64,000 bases of DNA from contig VFJS01000003.1 in NCBI GenBank assembly GCA_009885955.1, positions 62,001-126,000 of the forward strand. The letters run 5' to 3'. Source of the stretch: Spirochaetia bacterium (GTDB lineage: Bacteria; Spirochaetota; UBA4802; UBA5550). Positions 28,690 to 37,468 of this stretch are shown here, in pieces. Below the pieces are notes generated by a model. The model was not told the DNA's origin, made no database searches, and saw only the letters and a list, made by a program, of their open reading frames with translations. A program made the position numbers and the translations under genes. The stretch's first letter is position 1. Each line of letters starts with the position of its first letter.

Positions 28690-29568
28690 TCACTTGAATT
28701 TGAATACTTTCACGCACAGGTCCCCGAAGGAGCCCAGACTGTCGCACACATGTATGCCGCTCTTTTTCATGGTCTCAATTTTGCTCTGAGCAGTGCCGCT
28801 CTTTCCGCTTATGATTGCCCCTGCATGGCCCATCCTGCGGCCTGCAGGCGCGGTGAGCCCGGCGATGAATCCTATGACCGGTTTTTTAACGTTTTTCACG
28901 ATGAATTCCGATGCTGCCTCCTCGGCATTTCCACCGATCTCGCCTACCATGACTATCCCCTTTGTTTCAGTATCGTTCTGAAAGGCTTCGAGGCAGTCTA
29001 TGAAATTGGTCCCGTTTACCGGGTCTCCGCCTATACCGACACAGGTGGTCTGGCCTATTCCCCTGAGGCTCAGCTGGTTCACCACCTCATAGGTGAGGGT
29101 GCCGGACCTGGAGACAACGCCTATGGGGCCTCCGGGGGTATGTATTTTTGCCGGCATGATCCCGATTTTACATTTCCCCGGGGATATGATTCCCGGGCAG
29201 TTGGGGCCTATGAGGTGGGTCTTTTTTCCTGACATGAAGTTTTTTATTTTTATCATATCCATGATCGGTATTCCTTCGGTAATGGCAACTACAAGGTCAA
29301 CGCCTGCGTCAACGGCTTCCATTATTGCGTCTGCGGCAAAGGGAGGCGGAACAAATATCATGCTGCAGTTTGCCCCGGCCTTTGCCACTGCTTCCTTAAC
29401 GGTATTAAAAACCGGGATGTCGTCCATTTTCTGGCCGCCTTTGCCCGGTGTCACCCCTGCTACCACCTTTGTCCCGTATGCAACGCACTGCCTTGTGTGG
29501 AACTGGCCTTCATTTCCCGTAATCCCCTGGACCAGGAGCCGGGTGTTATTGTCAACAAATATGCTCAT
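28690..29568 (-). CDS. sucD: Succinyl-CoA synthetase alpha subunit
   Basis: The roughly 292-residue protein has the CoA-binding Rossmann fold (Q-G-I-T-G-N-E-G), the G-P-N-C-P-G-I segment and the phospho-histidine loop G-H-A-G-A-I-I-S-G. The start is the ATG at 29568, which has GGAGG 7 nt upstream; the frame is open to 29589. With SucC it interconverts succinyl-CoA and succinate with NTP formation. In the propionate route of this window it would link methylmalonyl-CoA mutase to succinate. Confidence 0.95.
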   Translation of the reverse strand: MSIFVDNNTRLLVQGITGNEGQFHTRQCVAYGTKVVAGVTPGKGGQKMDDIPVFNTVKEAVAKAGANCSMIFVPPPFAADAIMEAVDAGVDLVVAITEGIPIMDMIKIKNFMSGKKTHLIGPNCPGIISPGKCKIGIMPAKIHTPGGPIGVVSRSGTLTYEVVNQLSLRGIGQTTCVGIGGDPVNGTNFIDCLEAFQNDTETKGIVMVGEIGGNAEEAASEFIVKNVKKPVIGFIAGLTAPAGRRMGHAGAIISGKSGTAQSKIETMKKSGIHVCDSLGSFGDLCVKVFKFK

Positions 29569-29615
29569 TGAATCCTCCATTATGTTCATAGTAATTGGTA
29601 TGTTGAAATATCATT

Positions 29616-29649
29616 CATGTAGGGGCAAATAATTATTTGCCCCTACATG
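29616..29649. repeat. Perfect 34-bp palindrome containing the sucC stop codon
   Basis: The sequence reads the same on both strands. Its arm is CATGTAGGGGCAAATAA followed directly by the complement. The last sucC codon (ATG) and the TAG stop are part of it. As RNA it would form a strong stem between sucC and sucD, and could lower sucD expression or protect the sucC end. Confidence 0.9.
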
Positions 29650-30803
29650 ACAATTGCGGCGACTTTATTTGCCGCATCTTTAAGATCAACAGCCGTTATA
29701 AGGTTAAGGCCCGATTCGGATAGGATTTTCCTCCCCTCGTCAACGTTCGTCCCTTCCATCCGTATTACAACGGGAACGGTAATGCCGATTTTTTTTGCAG
29801 CCTGGACAACGCCGTTTGCGAGGATATCGCACCTCAGGATCCCTCCGAAAATATTTATCAGGATCCCCTTTACATTTTTGTCGCTGAGGATTATCCTGAA
29901 CCCGTTCTCAACCATCTCGGCAGAGGCGCCGCCCCCGACATCGAGGAAATTCGCAGGTTCCGCGCCCACCTGCTTGATGATGTCCATGGTGGCCATTGCA
30001 AGGCCGGCGCCGTTTACCATGTTGCCGATGTTCCCGTCCATTTTTATGTAGTTCAGGTTGAACTTCGATGCTTCCACCTCCAGCGGATCCTCCTCGTCTA
30101 TATCCCGGTATGCCTGGATATCCTTGTGGCGGTAGAGGGCATTGTCGTCGAAGTTTATCTTTGCATCAAGGGCAATCACCTTTTCATCGGCAGTTATGAT
30201 GAGCGGGTTGATCTCCACCTGTGAGCAGTCATAGGTGGTAAAGAGGTTGTACAGGTTTTTCAGCATGGCCGTGAACTGCTTCAGCGGTTCCGGCTTCAGG
30301 TTGAGGCCGAACCCGGCTTCCCTGCAGTGGTAGGGCTGTATCCCCGTCAGCGGGTCAATGGATACCCTGATGATTTTTTCCGGTGATTTTTCCGCAACCT
30401 CCTCAATGTCCATTCCGCCGGCTTCACTGGCCATAATCACTATTTTAGCCGTGGCCCTGTCGGGGATGATGCTCAGGTAGAGCTCCTTCTCAATTTTCAG
30501 CCCCTGTTCCACCAGGAGTTTTTTTACTTTTTTTCCTTCCGGGCCCGTCTGGTGGGTCACCAGGTTCATGCCGAGAATCTCACCGGCATATGTATCAAGT
30601 TCCTCGTGGGATTTTGCGATCTTCACGCCTCCGCCTTTGCCCCTGCCGCCGGCATGTATCTGGGCTTTCACTACAACAGGGTATGAGCCAAGCCTGTCGG
30701 CAATAATTTTCGCTTCACCCAAACTGTATGCTGCGCCGCCTTCAGGCACAGGTATCCCGAATTTTTTCAACAGCTCCTTTGCCTGGTATTCATGTATGTT
30801 CAT
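29643..30803 (-). CDS. sucC: Succinyl-CoA synthetase beta subunit
   Basis: The roughly 386-residue protein has the ATP-grasp start [12 protein letters not shown], the glycine-rich [11 protein letters not shown] nucleotide loop and the C-terminal [10 protein letters not shown] motif. The ATG at 30803 has AAGGAG 10 nt upstream; the TTG three codons earlier is unlikely. Its final methionine and stop lie inside the 34-bp palindrome, so the original C-terminus may have been trimmed slightly by that repeat. Confidence 0.95.
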   Translation of the reverse strand: MNIHEYQAKELLKKFGIPVPEGGAAYSLGEAKIIADRLGSYPVVVKAQIHAGGRGKGGGVKIAKSHEELDTYAGEILGMNLVTHQTGPEGKKVKKLLVEQGLKIEKELYLSIIPDRATAKIVIMASEAGGMDIEEVAEKSPEKIIRVSIDPLTGIQPYHCREAGFGLNLKPEPLKQFTAMLKNLYNLFTTYDCSQVEINPLIITADEKVIALDAKINFDDNALYRHKDIQAYRDIDEEDPLEVEASKFNLNYIKMDGNIGNMVNGAGLAMATMDIIKQVGAEPANFLDVGGGASAEMVENGFRIILSDKNVKGILINIFGGILRCDILANGVVQAAKKIGITVPVVIRMEGTNVDEGRKILSESGLNLITAVDLKDAANKVAAIVM

Positions 30804-30839
30804 AATATACAATCTCCTTAAAATTTAATAATCCTGATA

Positions 30840-30957
30840 ATGCCCTCACCCGCGCTCTGCGCGCCCTCTCCCTGTAGGGCGAGGGCTTCTGAAACATAGA
30901 TTTTTTTCATCAGCTCCCCTCTCCCTATTCCGGGAGAGGGGCCGGGGGTGAGGGCAT
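30840..30957. repeat. Bipartite CCCTCACC element E2 (118 bp)
   Basis: The ends are ATGCCCTCACCC and GGGTGAGGGCAT. Arm B (CGCGCCCTCTCCC / AGGGCGAGGGCT) is on the left and arm A (CCCCTCTCCC / GGGAGAGGGG) on the right, as in E1, but the centre is only about 30 bp. It lies in the meaB-sucC gap, starting 36 bp upstream of the sucC ATG and ending 3 bp past the meaB stop. Confidence 0.85.
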
Positions 30958-30960
30958 AGT

Positions 30961-31941
30961 TCACTTCTTTATAAATGACAACAGCTTCTCTGCCGCAGCC
31001 GTGGGGTCCATCAAACCCTTTTCAACCTCCCTTGTAAGCTCAGGAAGCAGTTCTTTTACCCCCTGATTTCCATAGTACCATTCCCTGAGGCCGCAGTCAA
31101 CGAGGGATCTCATCCATTCAACAGACTGCATGCGCCTTTTTTCGCTGAATTCCCCTGTGGAGATCATTTTCTCCCTGTGCCTGAGGACCGTGTTCCATAT
31201 ATCATCAATACCGGTCATCTCTACCGCGCTGCATGTCATTACCGGAGGGCTCCAGTCCGGGCTTGCGGGCCTCAGGAGGTGGAGGGCGGATTCATATTCC
31301 TTCCTCGCCTTCTCGGCATTTGCCCTGTTGGAGCCGTCGGCCTTGTTCACGGCAACGGCGTTGGCAAGCTCCAGGACGCCTTTTTTTATCCCCTGCAGTT
31401 CGTCCCCTCCGCCGGATATCAGCAGGACAAGGAAAAAATCGGTCATCGATGATACCGTTGTTTCCGACTGGCCCACGCCCACAGTCTCCACAATAAGAAC
31501 GTCAAACCCCGCTGCTTCGCAGACTATCATCGTCTCCCGTGTCTTCATCGCAACGCCGCCAAGGGTCCCCCCGGATGGAGATGGCCGTATGAAGGCCATT
31601 TCCGAGGATGACAGCTTTTCCATCCTGGTCTTGTCTGCGAGGATGCTGCCGCCGCTCCTTGTGCTGCTTGGGTCAACGGCAAGAACGGCAACCCGGCGCC
31701 CCTTCTCCGTGAGCATGACGCCAAGGCTCTCTATAAAAGTGCTTTTTCCGGCGCCCGGCACCCCGGTGACTCCGAGCCGTATGCTCTTGCCGGAATCGGG
31801 GAGGAGCCGGTGAACTATTTCTCTGGCCGATTCCTGGTGTACCGGCAAAGAGCTTTCAATGAGGGTTATGGTTTTTGCCAGGATCTTCCTGTTATTGTCC
31901 AAAACCCCCCGGATATGCCAGTTTACATCAATGGGCTTCAT
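30961..31941 (-). CDS. meaB: Methylmalonyl-CoA mutase-associated GTPase MeaB
   Basis: The 326-residue G3E-family GTPase has the P-loop G-V-P-G-A-G-K-S-T, the V-D-P-S-S segment, the E-T-V-G-V-G-Q-S-E motif and N-K-A-D for guanine. MeaB chaperones the adenosylcobalamin-dependent mutase, gating cofactor loading. It lies downstream of the mutase gene, separated only by a palindromic repeat, which agrees with this role. Confidence 0.93.
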   Translation of the reverse strand: MKPIDVNWHIRGVLDNNRKILAKTITLIESSLPVHQESAREIVHRLLPDSGKSIRLGVTGVPGAGKSTFIESLGVMLTEKGRRVAVLAVDPSSTRSGGSILADKTRMEKLSSSEMAFIRPSPSGGTLGGVAMKTRETMIVCEAAGFDVLIVETVGVGQSETTVSSMTDFFLVLLISGGGDELQGIKKGVLELANAVAVNKADGSNRANAEKARKEYESALHLLRPASPDWSPPVMTCSAVEMTGIDDIWNTVLRHREKMISTGEFSEKRRMQSVEWMRSLVDCGLREWYYGNQGVKELLPELTREVEKGLMDPTAAAEKLLSFIKK

Positions 31942-31961
31942 TCATTCCTGTTTAAATAATA

Positions 31962-32101
31962 GCTCACGGATTCACACGGATGTTCACGGATTTTTTATCA
32001 TTCAAAATCATTCTGATAAAAATTTTTTAATTCTGGGAAATGTTTAAATATAATATTTTATTTTCCTTCTTATCCATTTTAATCCGTGCCCATCCATGAG
32101 C
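31962..32101. repeat. CTCACGGAT-family inverted element (140 bp)
   Basis: It starts GCTCACGGATTC and ends ATCCATGAGC. The inner words are ACACGGATG / TTCACGGAT on the left and AATCCGTGCCCATCC on the right, with an AT-rich centre. It fills the mutase-meaB gap. A second full copy is at 44128-44236 next to the epimerase gene. Confidence 0.8.
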
Positions 32102-32145
32102 AAAATATTTTCCTGTTTTCTGACTCTATTTTTACCTTTCGTTAT

Positions 32146-34272
32146 CTACTTCTTTTCAATGGCATTGAGTACCCTGTTCGCTGCCTCTGTGATGACTGTG
32201 CCCGGTCCGAAAATGCCGGCAACTCCTGCCTTTTCAAGGAACTCGTAGTCCCTGGGCGGGATTACTCCGCCTGCCACGACCTTGATCTCGTCGCCTCCGA
32301 TTTTTTTCAGCGATTCAATGAGGGCCGGGATAAGAGTCTTGTGCCCTGCTGCCAGTGACGAGGCGCCGACAACATGGACGTCGTTCTCAACTGCCATTTT
32401 TGCCGCCTCTTCCGGTGTCTGGAACATGGGTCCGATGTCCACGTCAAATCCAAGATCGGCAAAGGCCGTTGCAACCACCTTGACCCCCCTGTCGTGGCCG
32501 TCCTGTCCCATCTTTGACATGAGGATCCTTGGCCTGCGCCCCTCTTTTTTCATGAAATCCTCAGTCCTTTTCTGTAATGATTTTATGATATCGCTGTTCC
32601 CGAACTCCGATGAGTATATGCCCGATATGCATTGGGTTGTTGCCACAAACCTTCCGTAGACCTTTTCCATCGCATCGGATATTTCACCCACCGTTGCCCG
32701 GGCCCGAACTGCCGTGAGGCATGTCTCGAGAAGGTTCCCGTTTGACTGGGCGCATTTCACTAAGTCTGCAAGGGCCTTTTCCACGGCCCCGTTGTCACGC
32801 TTCGCCTTTATCTCGTTCAGCCTTGCCACCTGTTCGTCCCGTACCTGGCTTGTGACCTCCCTCACATCCTCTATGGCATCCTCTTTGATTTTGTATTTGT
32901 TCACTCCCACGATGATGTCCTTTCCCATGTCGATGCGGGCCTGCTTGCGGGCCGCCGATTCTTCAATCCTCATCTTGGGCATCCCCGATTCAATGGCCTT
33001 TGCCATTCCGCCCAGGTCTTCTATCTCTTTTAATATGATCCTGACTTTTTCGATTATGGAGGATGTCAGGGATTCAACATAATAGGATCCGCCCAGGGGG
33101 TCAACAACGTGGCAGACCTGCGATTCCTCCTGTACGATGAGCTGGGTGTTTCTGGCTATCCGCGCCGAGGTGTCTGTGGGGAGGCCCACTGCTTCGTCAT
33201 AGGAGTTTGTATGGAGAGACTGGGTCCCGCCGAGTACCGCAGACATGCATTCCAGGGTCGTCCGTATGATGTTATTGTAGGGGTCCTGCTGTGTGAGGCT
33301 CCAGCCCGATGTCTGGCAGTGGGTCCGGAGCATTTTGGATTCATCCTTATTAGGATTGAAACGGCCCATGAGCTCGTTCCATAAAAACCTGGCTGCCCTC
33401 AGCATTGCTATGTCCATGAAGAAGTTCATCCCGATTCCGAAGAAGAATGAGAGCCTCGGGGCAAAGTCGTCAATGTTGAGCCCGCTTGCAATGGCGGCCT
33501 TGACGTATTCCAGGCCGTTGGCCAGGGTAAAGGCCGTCTGCAGAACAGAATCGGCGCCGGCTTCCATTATGTGGTAACCGCTGATGCTCACCGTGTTGTA
33601 CTTCGGCATGTTTTTTGAGCAGTATGCGATGATATCCGACACGATCCTCATGGACGGGGTTGGAGGGTAGATGTATGTGTTTCTTGTAAGATATTCTTTT
33701 AAGATGTCGTTCTGGATGGTGCCGGTGAGTTTCTCCTGTGGCACCCCATGTTCCTCGGCAGCGATGATATACATGGCGAGTATGGGGAGTACGGCGCCGT
33801 TCATGGTCATGGATACGGACATCTGATCGAGAGGAATCTGGTCAAAGAGGATCTTCATGTCCTCCACGGAGTCGATGGCTACGCCCGCCTTTCCCACGTC
33901 GCCCACAACCCTCGGGTGGTCCGAATCGTATCCCCTGTGCGTGGCCAGGTCAAAGGCCACCGAGAGCCCCATCTGCCCGGCAGCGAGGTTTTTCCGGTAA
34001 AACTGGTTTGATTCCCTTGCGGTGGAAAATCCGGCATACTGGCGGATGGTCCATGGACGCGCAGAGTACATGGTGGCCCTGGGCCCCCTTACAAAGGGCT
34101 CTATCCCCGGGTAGGTGTCCGCGGATTCCAGGCCTGCCGTGTCCCCGGAATCATAAAGCGGTTTCACTTCGATCCCTTCAGGGGTCAGCCAGTTCAGGGT
34201 ATCAGGGGATTTTCCTTTCAGGTCCTTGCCTGCTGCCTGTTCCCACTGCTTTTTTTTTGAATTTTCTGACAT
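32146..34272 (-). CDS. scpA: Methylmalonyl-CoA mutase, catalytic chain with B12 domain
   Basis: The 708-residue protein has the substrate barrel ([16 protein letters not shown] near 70, [17 protein letters not shown]) and a C-terminal cobalamin domain. That domain has the G-Q-D-G-H-D-R-G motif, whose histidine replaces the lower B12 ligand. It is the homodimer or alpha-chain type, so no small subunit is required. It converts succinyl-CoA and (R)-methylmalonyl-CoA. The start at 34272 has AAGGAG. The message would have a leader of roughly 370 nt carrying a repeat element. Confidence 0.95.
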   Translation of the reverse strand: MSENSKKKQWEQAAGKDLKGKSPDTLNWLTPEGIEVKPLYDSGDTAGLESADTYPGIEPFVRGPRATMYSARPWTIRQYAGFSTARESNQFYRKNLAAGQMGLSVAFDLATHRGYDSDHPRVVGDVGKAGVAIDSVEDMKILFDQIPLDQMSVSMTMNGAVLPILAMYIIAAEEHGVPQEKLTGTIQNDILKEYLTRNTYIYPPTPSMRIVSDIIAYCSKNMPKYNTVSISGYHIMEAGADSVLQTAFTLANGLEYVKAAIASGLNIDDFAPRLSFFFGIGMNFFMDIAMLRAARFLWNELMGRFNPNKDESKMLRTHCQTSGWSLTQQDPYNNIIRTTLECMSAVLGGTQSLHTNSYDEAVGLPTDTSARIARNTQLIVQEESQVCHVVDPLGGSYYVESLTSSIIEKVRIILKEIEDLGGMAKAIESGMPKMRIEESAARKQARIDMGKDIIVGVNKYKIKEDAIEDVREVTSQVRDEQVARLNEIKAKRDNGAVEKALADLVKCAQSNGNLLETCLTAVRARATVGEISDAMEKVYGRFVATTQCISGIYSSEFGNSDIIKSLQKRTEDFMKKEGRRPRILMSKMGQDGHDRGVKVVATAFADLGFDVDIGPMFQTPEEAAKMAVENDVHVVGASSLAAGHKTLIPALIESLKKIGGDEIKVVAGGVIPPRDYEFLEKAGVAGIFGPGTVITEAANRVLNAIEKK

Positions 34273-34380
34273 AAAATTCTCCTTAGTGTTTTTGTTGATG
34301 ATATCACATCAAAATAGAATTAATTATAATTGCTGGATAAATGGCTCATTATTCGATGAACTTTCAGTTATTTCCATGTG

Positions 34381-34552
34381 TAAGAACGGGGGATGGGGGG
34401 ATATTCGAGATATGGGGGATAATATAAATTTCTATAAAAAATCAGACAAAATCTGAAAACCTACTGTCATCATTGATTAGAAAGTATAATATCAGGAAAT
34501 ATCCCCCTATCTCTCTCTCTTATCTCCTCATCCCCCTGTCTCCTTATTCTTA
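34381..34552. repeat. GGGGGATA-family inverted element, copy 2
   Basis: The left arm (AAGAACGGGGGATGGGGGGA, then TATGGGGGATA) and the right arm (TATCCCCCTATC, ATCCCCCTGTC, TTATTCTT) are inverted around an AT-rich centre. It lies between the mutase start and the shared operator at 34638. The rest of the 473-bp gap holds that operator, a TTGACA box and the terminator of the GGDEF/EAL gene. Confidence 0.78.
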
Positions 34553-34637
34553 ATATAAAATTTAGAAAAATTATTGGTGAATTAGGCACTGCTGATATCG
34601 GTCACATTGATACATACCTCACACGGCAGCGGCCAAC

Positions 34638-34665
34638 TTGTATATTTGTATCAACAATGATACAA
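34638..34665 (-). promoter_or_regulatory. Propionate-regulon operator, mutase copy
   Basis: Read on the minus strand this 28-bp site is TTGTATCA-TTGT-TGATACAA (perfect 8-bp arms) followed by ATATACAA, a third half-site. A TTGACA box lies 20 nt upstream (34686-34691), with TATAAG just before the operator. The same site with one base changed is at 44315-44342 before the carboxyltransferase gene. I infer the binding site of one repressor or activator of propionate metabolism. Confidence 0.72.
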
Positions 34666-34691
34666 CTTATAAACCGGAGATTTAATGTCAA

Positions 34692-34724
34692 TAAAAAAAG
34701 GAGGTTCCCGTCATTTTTCGGGAA
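34692..34724 (-). terminator. Rho-independent terminator of the GGDEF/EAL gene
   Basis: On the minus strand TTCCCG pairs with CGGGAA around an 8-nt loop, followed by CCTCC and a run of seven T. It lies about 20-50 bp after the stop at 34746. Confidence 0.7.
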
Positions 34725-34745
34725 GATTACCGGATGATATATTTT

Positions 34746-36845
34746 TCATACCGTGATGTATTTTTTCTCAAAATCTGATGCCGTGAGAGGCTCGGAGTAG
34801 TAATATCCCTGGAAGAATTCGCATTTTTTCTCCTTCAGATATTCCAGCTGCCCGGAACTTTCTATACCCTCGGCAACGACTTCATAGCCCAGGTTGTTTG
34901 CCAGGCTGATTATGGAATTAACGACAATTTTTGCCTCTTCATTGCCCGGGAGCTTGTCCACGAAGGACTTGTCTATTTTCAGAACATCAATGGGGTAGGC
35001 AATCAGGTTGCTCAGGGATGACAGCCCGGTCCCGAAATCGTCCATAGCTATTTTGATCCCCAGGGTTCGAATCTTGAAAAGCTTCATAAGGGCTTCTTTG
35101 GAATTTTCAATGATCCCGCTTTCAGTGATTTCGAATTCAACCATCTCCCTGTTGACGCCGGTTTCCAGGATTATTTTTTCGATGGTATCCAGGAGTTCCG
35201 GGTCCTTGAACTGCGCAGGGGCGAAGTTGATGGCGACCCTTTTTGAGAACCCCATGCCGGCCCATATCCTGATCTGTTCACAGGCCTTCCTGAGGATTAT
35301 ATATCCGATGTCAACTATCATGCCGTTTTTTTCCACAAGGGGGATGAATATGCCCGGAGGGATGAGGCCTCTTTTAGGTGAGCGCCACCGTATAAGAGTC
35401 TCAGCCCCGGACAGCCGGTCCATTGCATCAAATTTTGGCTGGTAAAATGCCTCAAATTCCCCTTTGGTTATGGCGTCCTTCAATTCCTCTTCGAGGCGCA
35501 GGTTGTAGATGAGTTCATCGTGCATTTTCGGGTCAAAGAGGCAGTAACCCCCTGTGCCCGCCTCCTTTGCCCTGTACATGGCTGCCTGGCTGTTGTTTAT
35601 CAGCTGTTCCACCTCGTCACCGTCAACGGGAAAGACTGAAATCCCCATGGATGCCGTTATATTGAAACTCCTGGTTCCCACTAAAAAGGGCCCGGAGAAG
35701 AGCTCCTGTGTCTTTTTGATGATATCTTTGAGGTCATAGGACCTTGCGATGTACGAGAGGAGTATGATGAAAACATCACCGCCGTAGCGGGCCACCAGGT
35801 CATCCCCCCTGAAGGAGTTTTTGAGCCTCTCCCCGATTTTATTCAGGAGCATGTCCCCGGTCTCCCTTCCGTGCAGGTTATTGATATTTTTATACCTGTC
35901 AATGCCCAGGCTCATAACACCGAATATTTTGTCCTGCTTCCTCTCCTGCACTTTCACGATCTCAAGCTGAAGCCTGGTCTTGAGGAGGCTGATGTTCGGC
36001 AGCCTCGTTACATGGGTGTCGTAGAGCTGGTAATGGGCAGCCTGTTCCTCGGCCTTTTTGAGATCGGAGATGTCCCGGGCATGGAGGATGATGCCGTTTA
36101 TCAGCGGGTCGTTCAGGATATTTGAGGCGTTGACTTGAATATCCCTCCACGAGCCGTCTTTGTGCATGTATCTGAATTCGGCGACTGACAGGGCAGCGCA
36201 GCTGCTTATGCATGCCAGGAGTTTTTTTTCCACGTACCCCCTGTCATCGGGGTGGATATAGTCCAGAATGGAATTGCCCACTGACTCGTACGGGGAAAAT
36301 CCGAATAATTTCTCACTGGAATCGCTGATATACTGAATGATCCAGTTTTCATCAATTATGGCAATGACCTCGGTGCTGTTTTCAATTATCTTCCGGAACA
36401 CCTTCCCGCTTTCATTCAGGGCATCCCTGTATCTATTAATTTTTGACAGGTCTTCCACCGAGAGGAATTTAAGGGTCTCGCTCTTGTGATGGAGTTCGCC
36501 GAATTTTATCTTCACCGGAATTTTCAATCCGCTCATGTGAAGGAGTTCCATCTCCTCTGCCCTGATAACGCCTGATTCAAGCCTATTCCGGAATATTTCC
36601 GCATATTCGACCGGTACATGGCGGGAAAAGTCCTCCCCGTACATTTGCTCTATGCCGCTTCCCAGGAGGCTGATTAAGTCGGAGTTGGCATAAATTATTT
36701 CGCCGCTGCTGTCATAGATGATAAGCCCCCCGGCAATCTGTTTAATGAGGTCCCTTGTAAAGTAGCGGTTCATCTGCGGGAGGTTCCCCACATTTTTATT
36801 TTCTGAAGTTCGGGCTGTTTCTGATGTATTAATGTTTTTTTTCAT
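34746..36845 (-). CDS. PAS-PAS-GGDEF-EAL protein, probable c-di-GMP phosphodiesterase
   Basis: The 699-residue protein has two N-terminal PAS domains (about 25-130 and 150-265), then GGDEF and EAL domains. The GGDEF signature reads G-G-D-V-F, so the catalytic glutamate is lost and cyclase activity is doubtful. The EAL domain keeps E-T-L-I-R, the D-D-F-G-T-G loop, K-I-D-K-S-F-V and V-A-E-G-I-E-S, so it is probably an active phosphodiesterase with a regulatory GGDEF. There is no membrane segment; sensing is cytoplasmic. It is a single-gene unit with its own promoter and terminator. Confidence 0.88.
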   Translation of the reverse strand: MKKNINTSETARTSENKNVGNLPQMNRYFTRDLIKQIAGGLIIYDSSGEIIYANSDLISLLGSGIEQMYGEDFSRHVPVEYAEIFRNRLESGVIRAEEMELLHMSGLKIPVKIKFGELHHKSETLKFLSVEDLSKINRYRDALNESGKVFRKIIENSTEVIAIIDENWIIQYISDSSEKLFGFSPYESVGNSILDYIHPDDRGYVEKKLLACISSCAALSVAEFRYMHKDGSWRDIQVNASNILNDPLINGIILHARDISDLKKAEEQAAHYQLYDTHVTRLPNISLLKTRLQLEIVKVQERKQDKIFGVMSLGIDRYKNINNLHGRETGDMLLNKIGERLKNSFRGDDLVARYGGDVFIILLSYIARSYDLKDIIKKTQELFSGPFLVGTRSFNITASMGISVFPVDGDEVEQLINNSQAAMYRAKEAGTGGYCLFDPKMHDELIYNLRLEEELKDAITKGEFEAFYQPKFDAMDRLSGAETLIRWRSPKRGLIPPGIFIPLVEKNGMIVDIGYIILRKACEQIRIWAGMGFSKRVAINFAPAQFKDPELLDTIEKIILETGVNREMVEFEITESGIIENSKEALMKLFKIRTLGIKIAMDDFGTGLSSLSNLIAYPIDVLKIDKSFVDKLPGNEEAKIVVNSIISLANNLGYEVVAEGIESSGQLEYLKEKKCEFFQGYYYSEPLTASDFEKKYITV

Positions 36846-36963
36846 ATGGGTCTGCTGACATCATCCTGATCCGCATTCCGGCTGGCTGTAATCGAGACTG
36901 CCGCCCCCGGCCCGGTGCCTTAATCTATATGGATTATGATGAATTATTTATTTTGTTTTATAT

Positions 36964-36993
36964 ATAATAATAAGGACTTATTGTTTAAGTCAA
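36964..36993 (-). promoter_or_regulatory. Promoter of the GGDEF/EAL gene
   Basis: On the minus strand TTGACT (36988-36993) and TATTAT (36964-36969) are 18 bp apart, about 120 bp before the ATG at 36845. The surrounding 36846-37437 stretch otherwise holds only AT-rich DNA, one repeat arm and a plus-strand promoter. Confidence 0.4.
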
Positions 36994-37178
36994 GAATAAA
37001 TAATAAAAAAACAGCGTAGTTTATATCCCGGCAGACTTGGAGAATAGGGTTGAAAAAGGATTTTTACTTTTTTAATGACTATATCGGCCTTGTAACCAAT
37101 ATTTTTATCTATAAAAAGGATGAGATTGATAAAGGCCGAATTCCTGGGGCCGAAAATGCCATGAGGACCGGCATTGGA

Positions 37179-37220
37179 ATGCCCTCACCCCCGGCCCCTC
37201 TCCCAAAATAGGGAGAGGGG
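37179..37220. repeat. Lone arm A of the CCCTCACC family (E3)
   Basis: ATGCCCTCACCCCCGGCCCC followed by a TCTCCC / GGGAGAGGGG hairpin is the same as arm A of elements E1, E2 and E4. No arm B is found within 300 bp, so this is a solo copy. Confidence 0.75.
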
Positions 37221-37321
37221 GGTGTATCATCAGAATACATTATATAAAAAACAGTTTGCTCGATTGCTGAGAAAAAATTCAATCCTTGCTGTCTTGTAAA
37301 AAGCCCAACTCTAATTTTTTC

Positions 37322-37350
37322 TTGACAAATTAAACAAGTGTTAATAATTA
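37322..37350 (+). promoter_or_regulatory. Promoter of the thioredoxin/envelope operon
   Basis: TTGACA (37322-37327) and TAATTA (37345-37350) are exactly 17 bp apart. They lie about 80 bp before the ATG at 37438 and 120 bp before the TTG at 37469. Confidence 0.45.
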
Positions 37351-37468
37351 TCAAATTAATGAAATGGAAAATGTGTGTTTCACTTTCATTAAAAAATAAA
37401 ATAACATATAAAATTTAATTGTCAAGAAATTGAACTAATGGAAAAATTTTTATCTAAAATTAGGCAAT

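Noticed and set aside
34273-34637. Cobalamin riboswitch before the B12-dependent mutase
   Set aside because: No B12-box-like conserved core was seen; the leader is occupied by a repeat element and AT-rich sequence.
34685-34756. Short plus-strand open frame of 23 codons with an internal GGAGG
   Set aside because: It coincides with the minus-strand terminator hairpin and the end of the GGDEF/EAL gene, which explain its sequence better.
35050-35075. tRNA-like TTCGAAT word
   Set aside because: It lies inside the EAL coding sequence and no cloverleaf can be drawn around it.
37109-37354. 81-residue minus-strand open frame
   Set aside because: About a third of it translates the CCCTCACC repeat arm, it has no ribosome-binding site, and the rest is low-complexity intergenic DNA.
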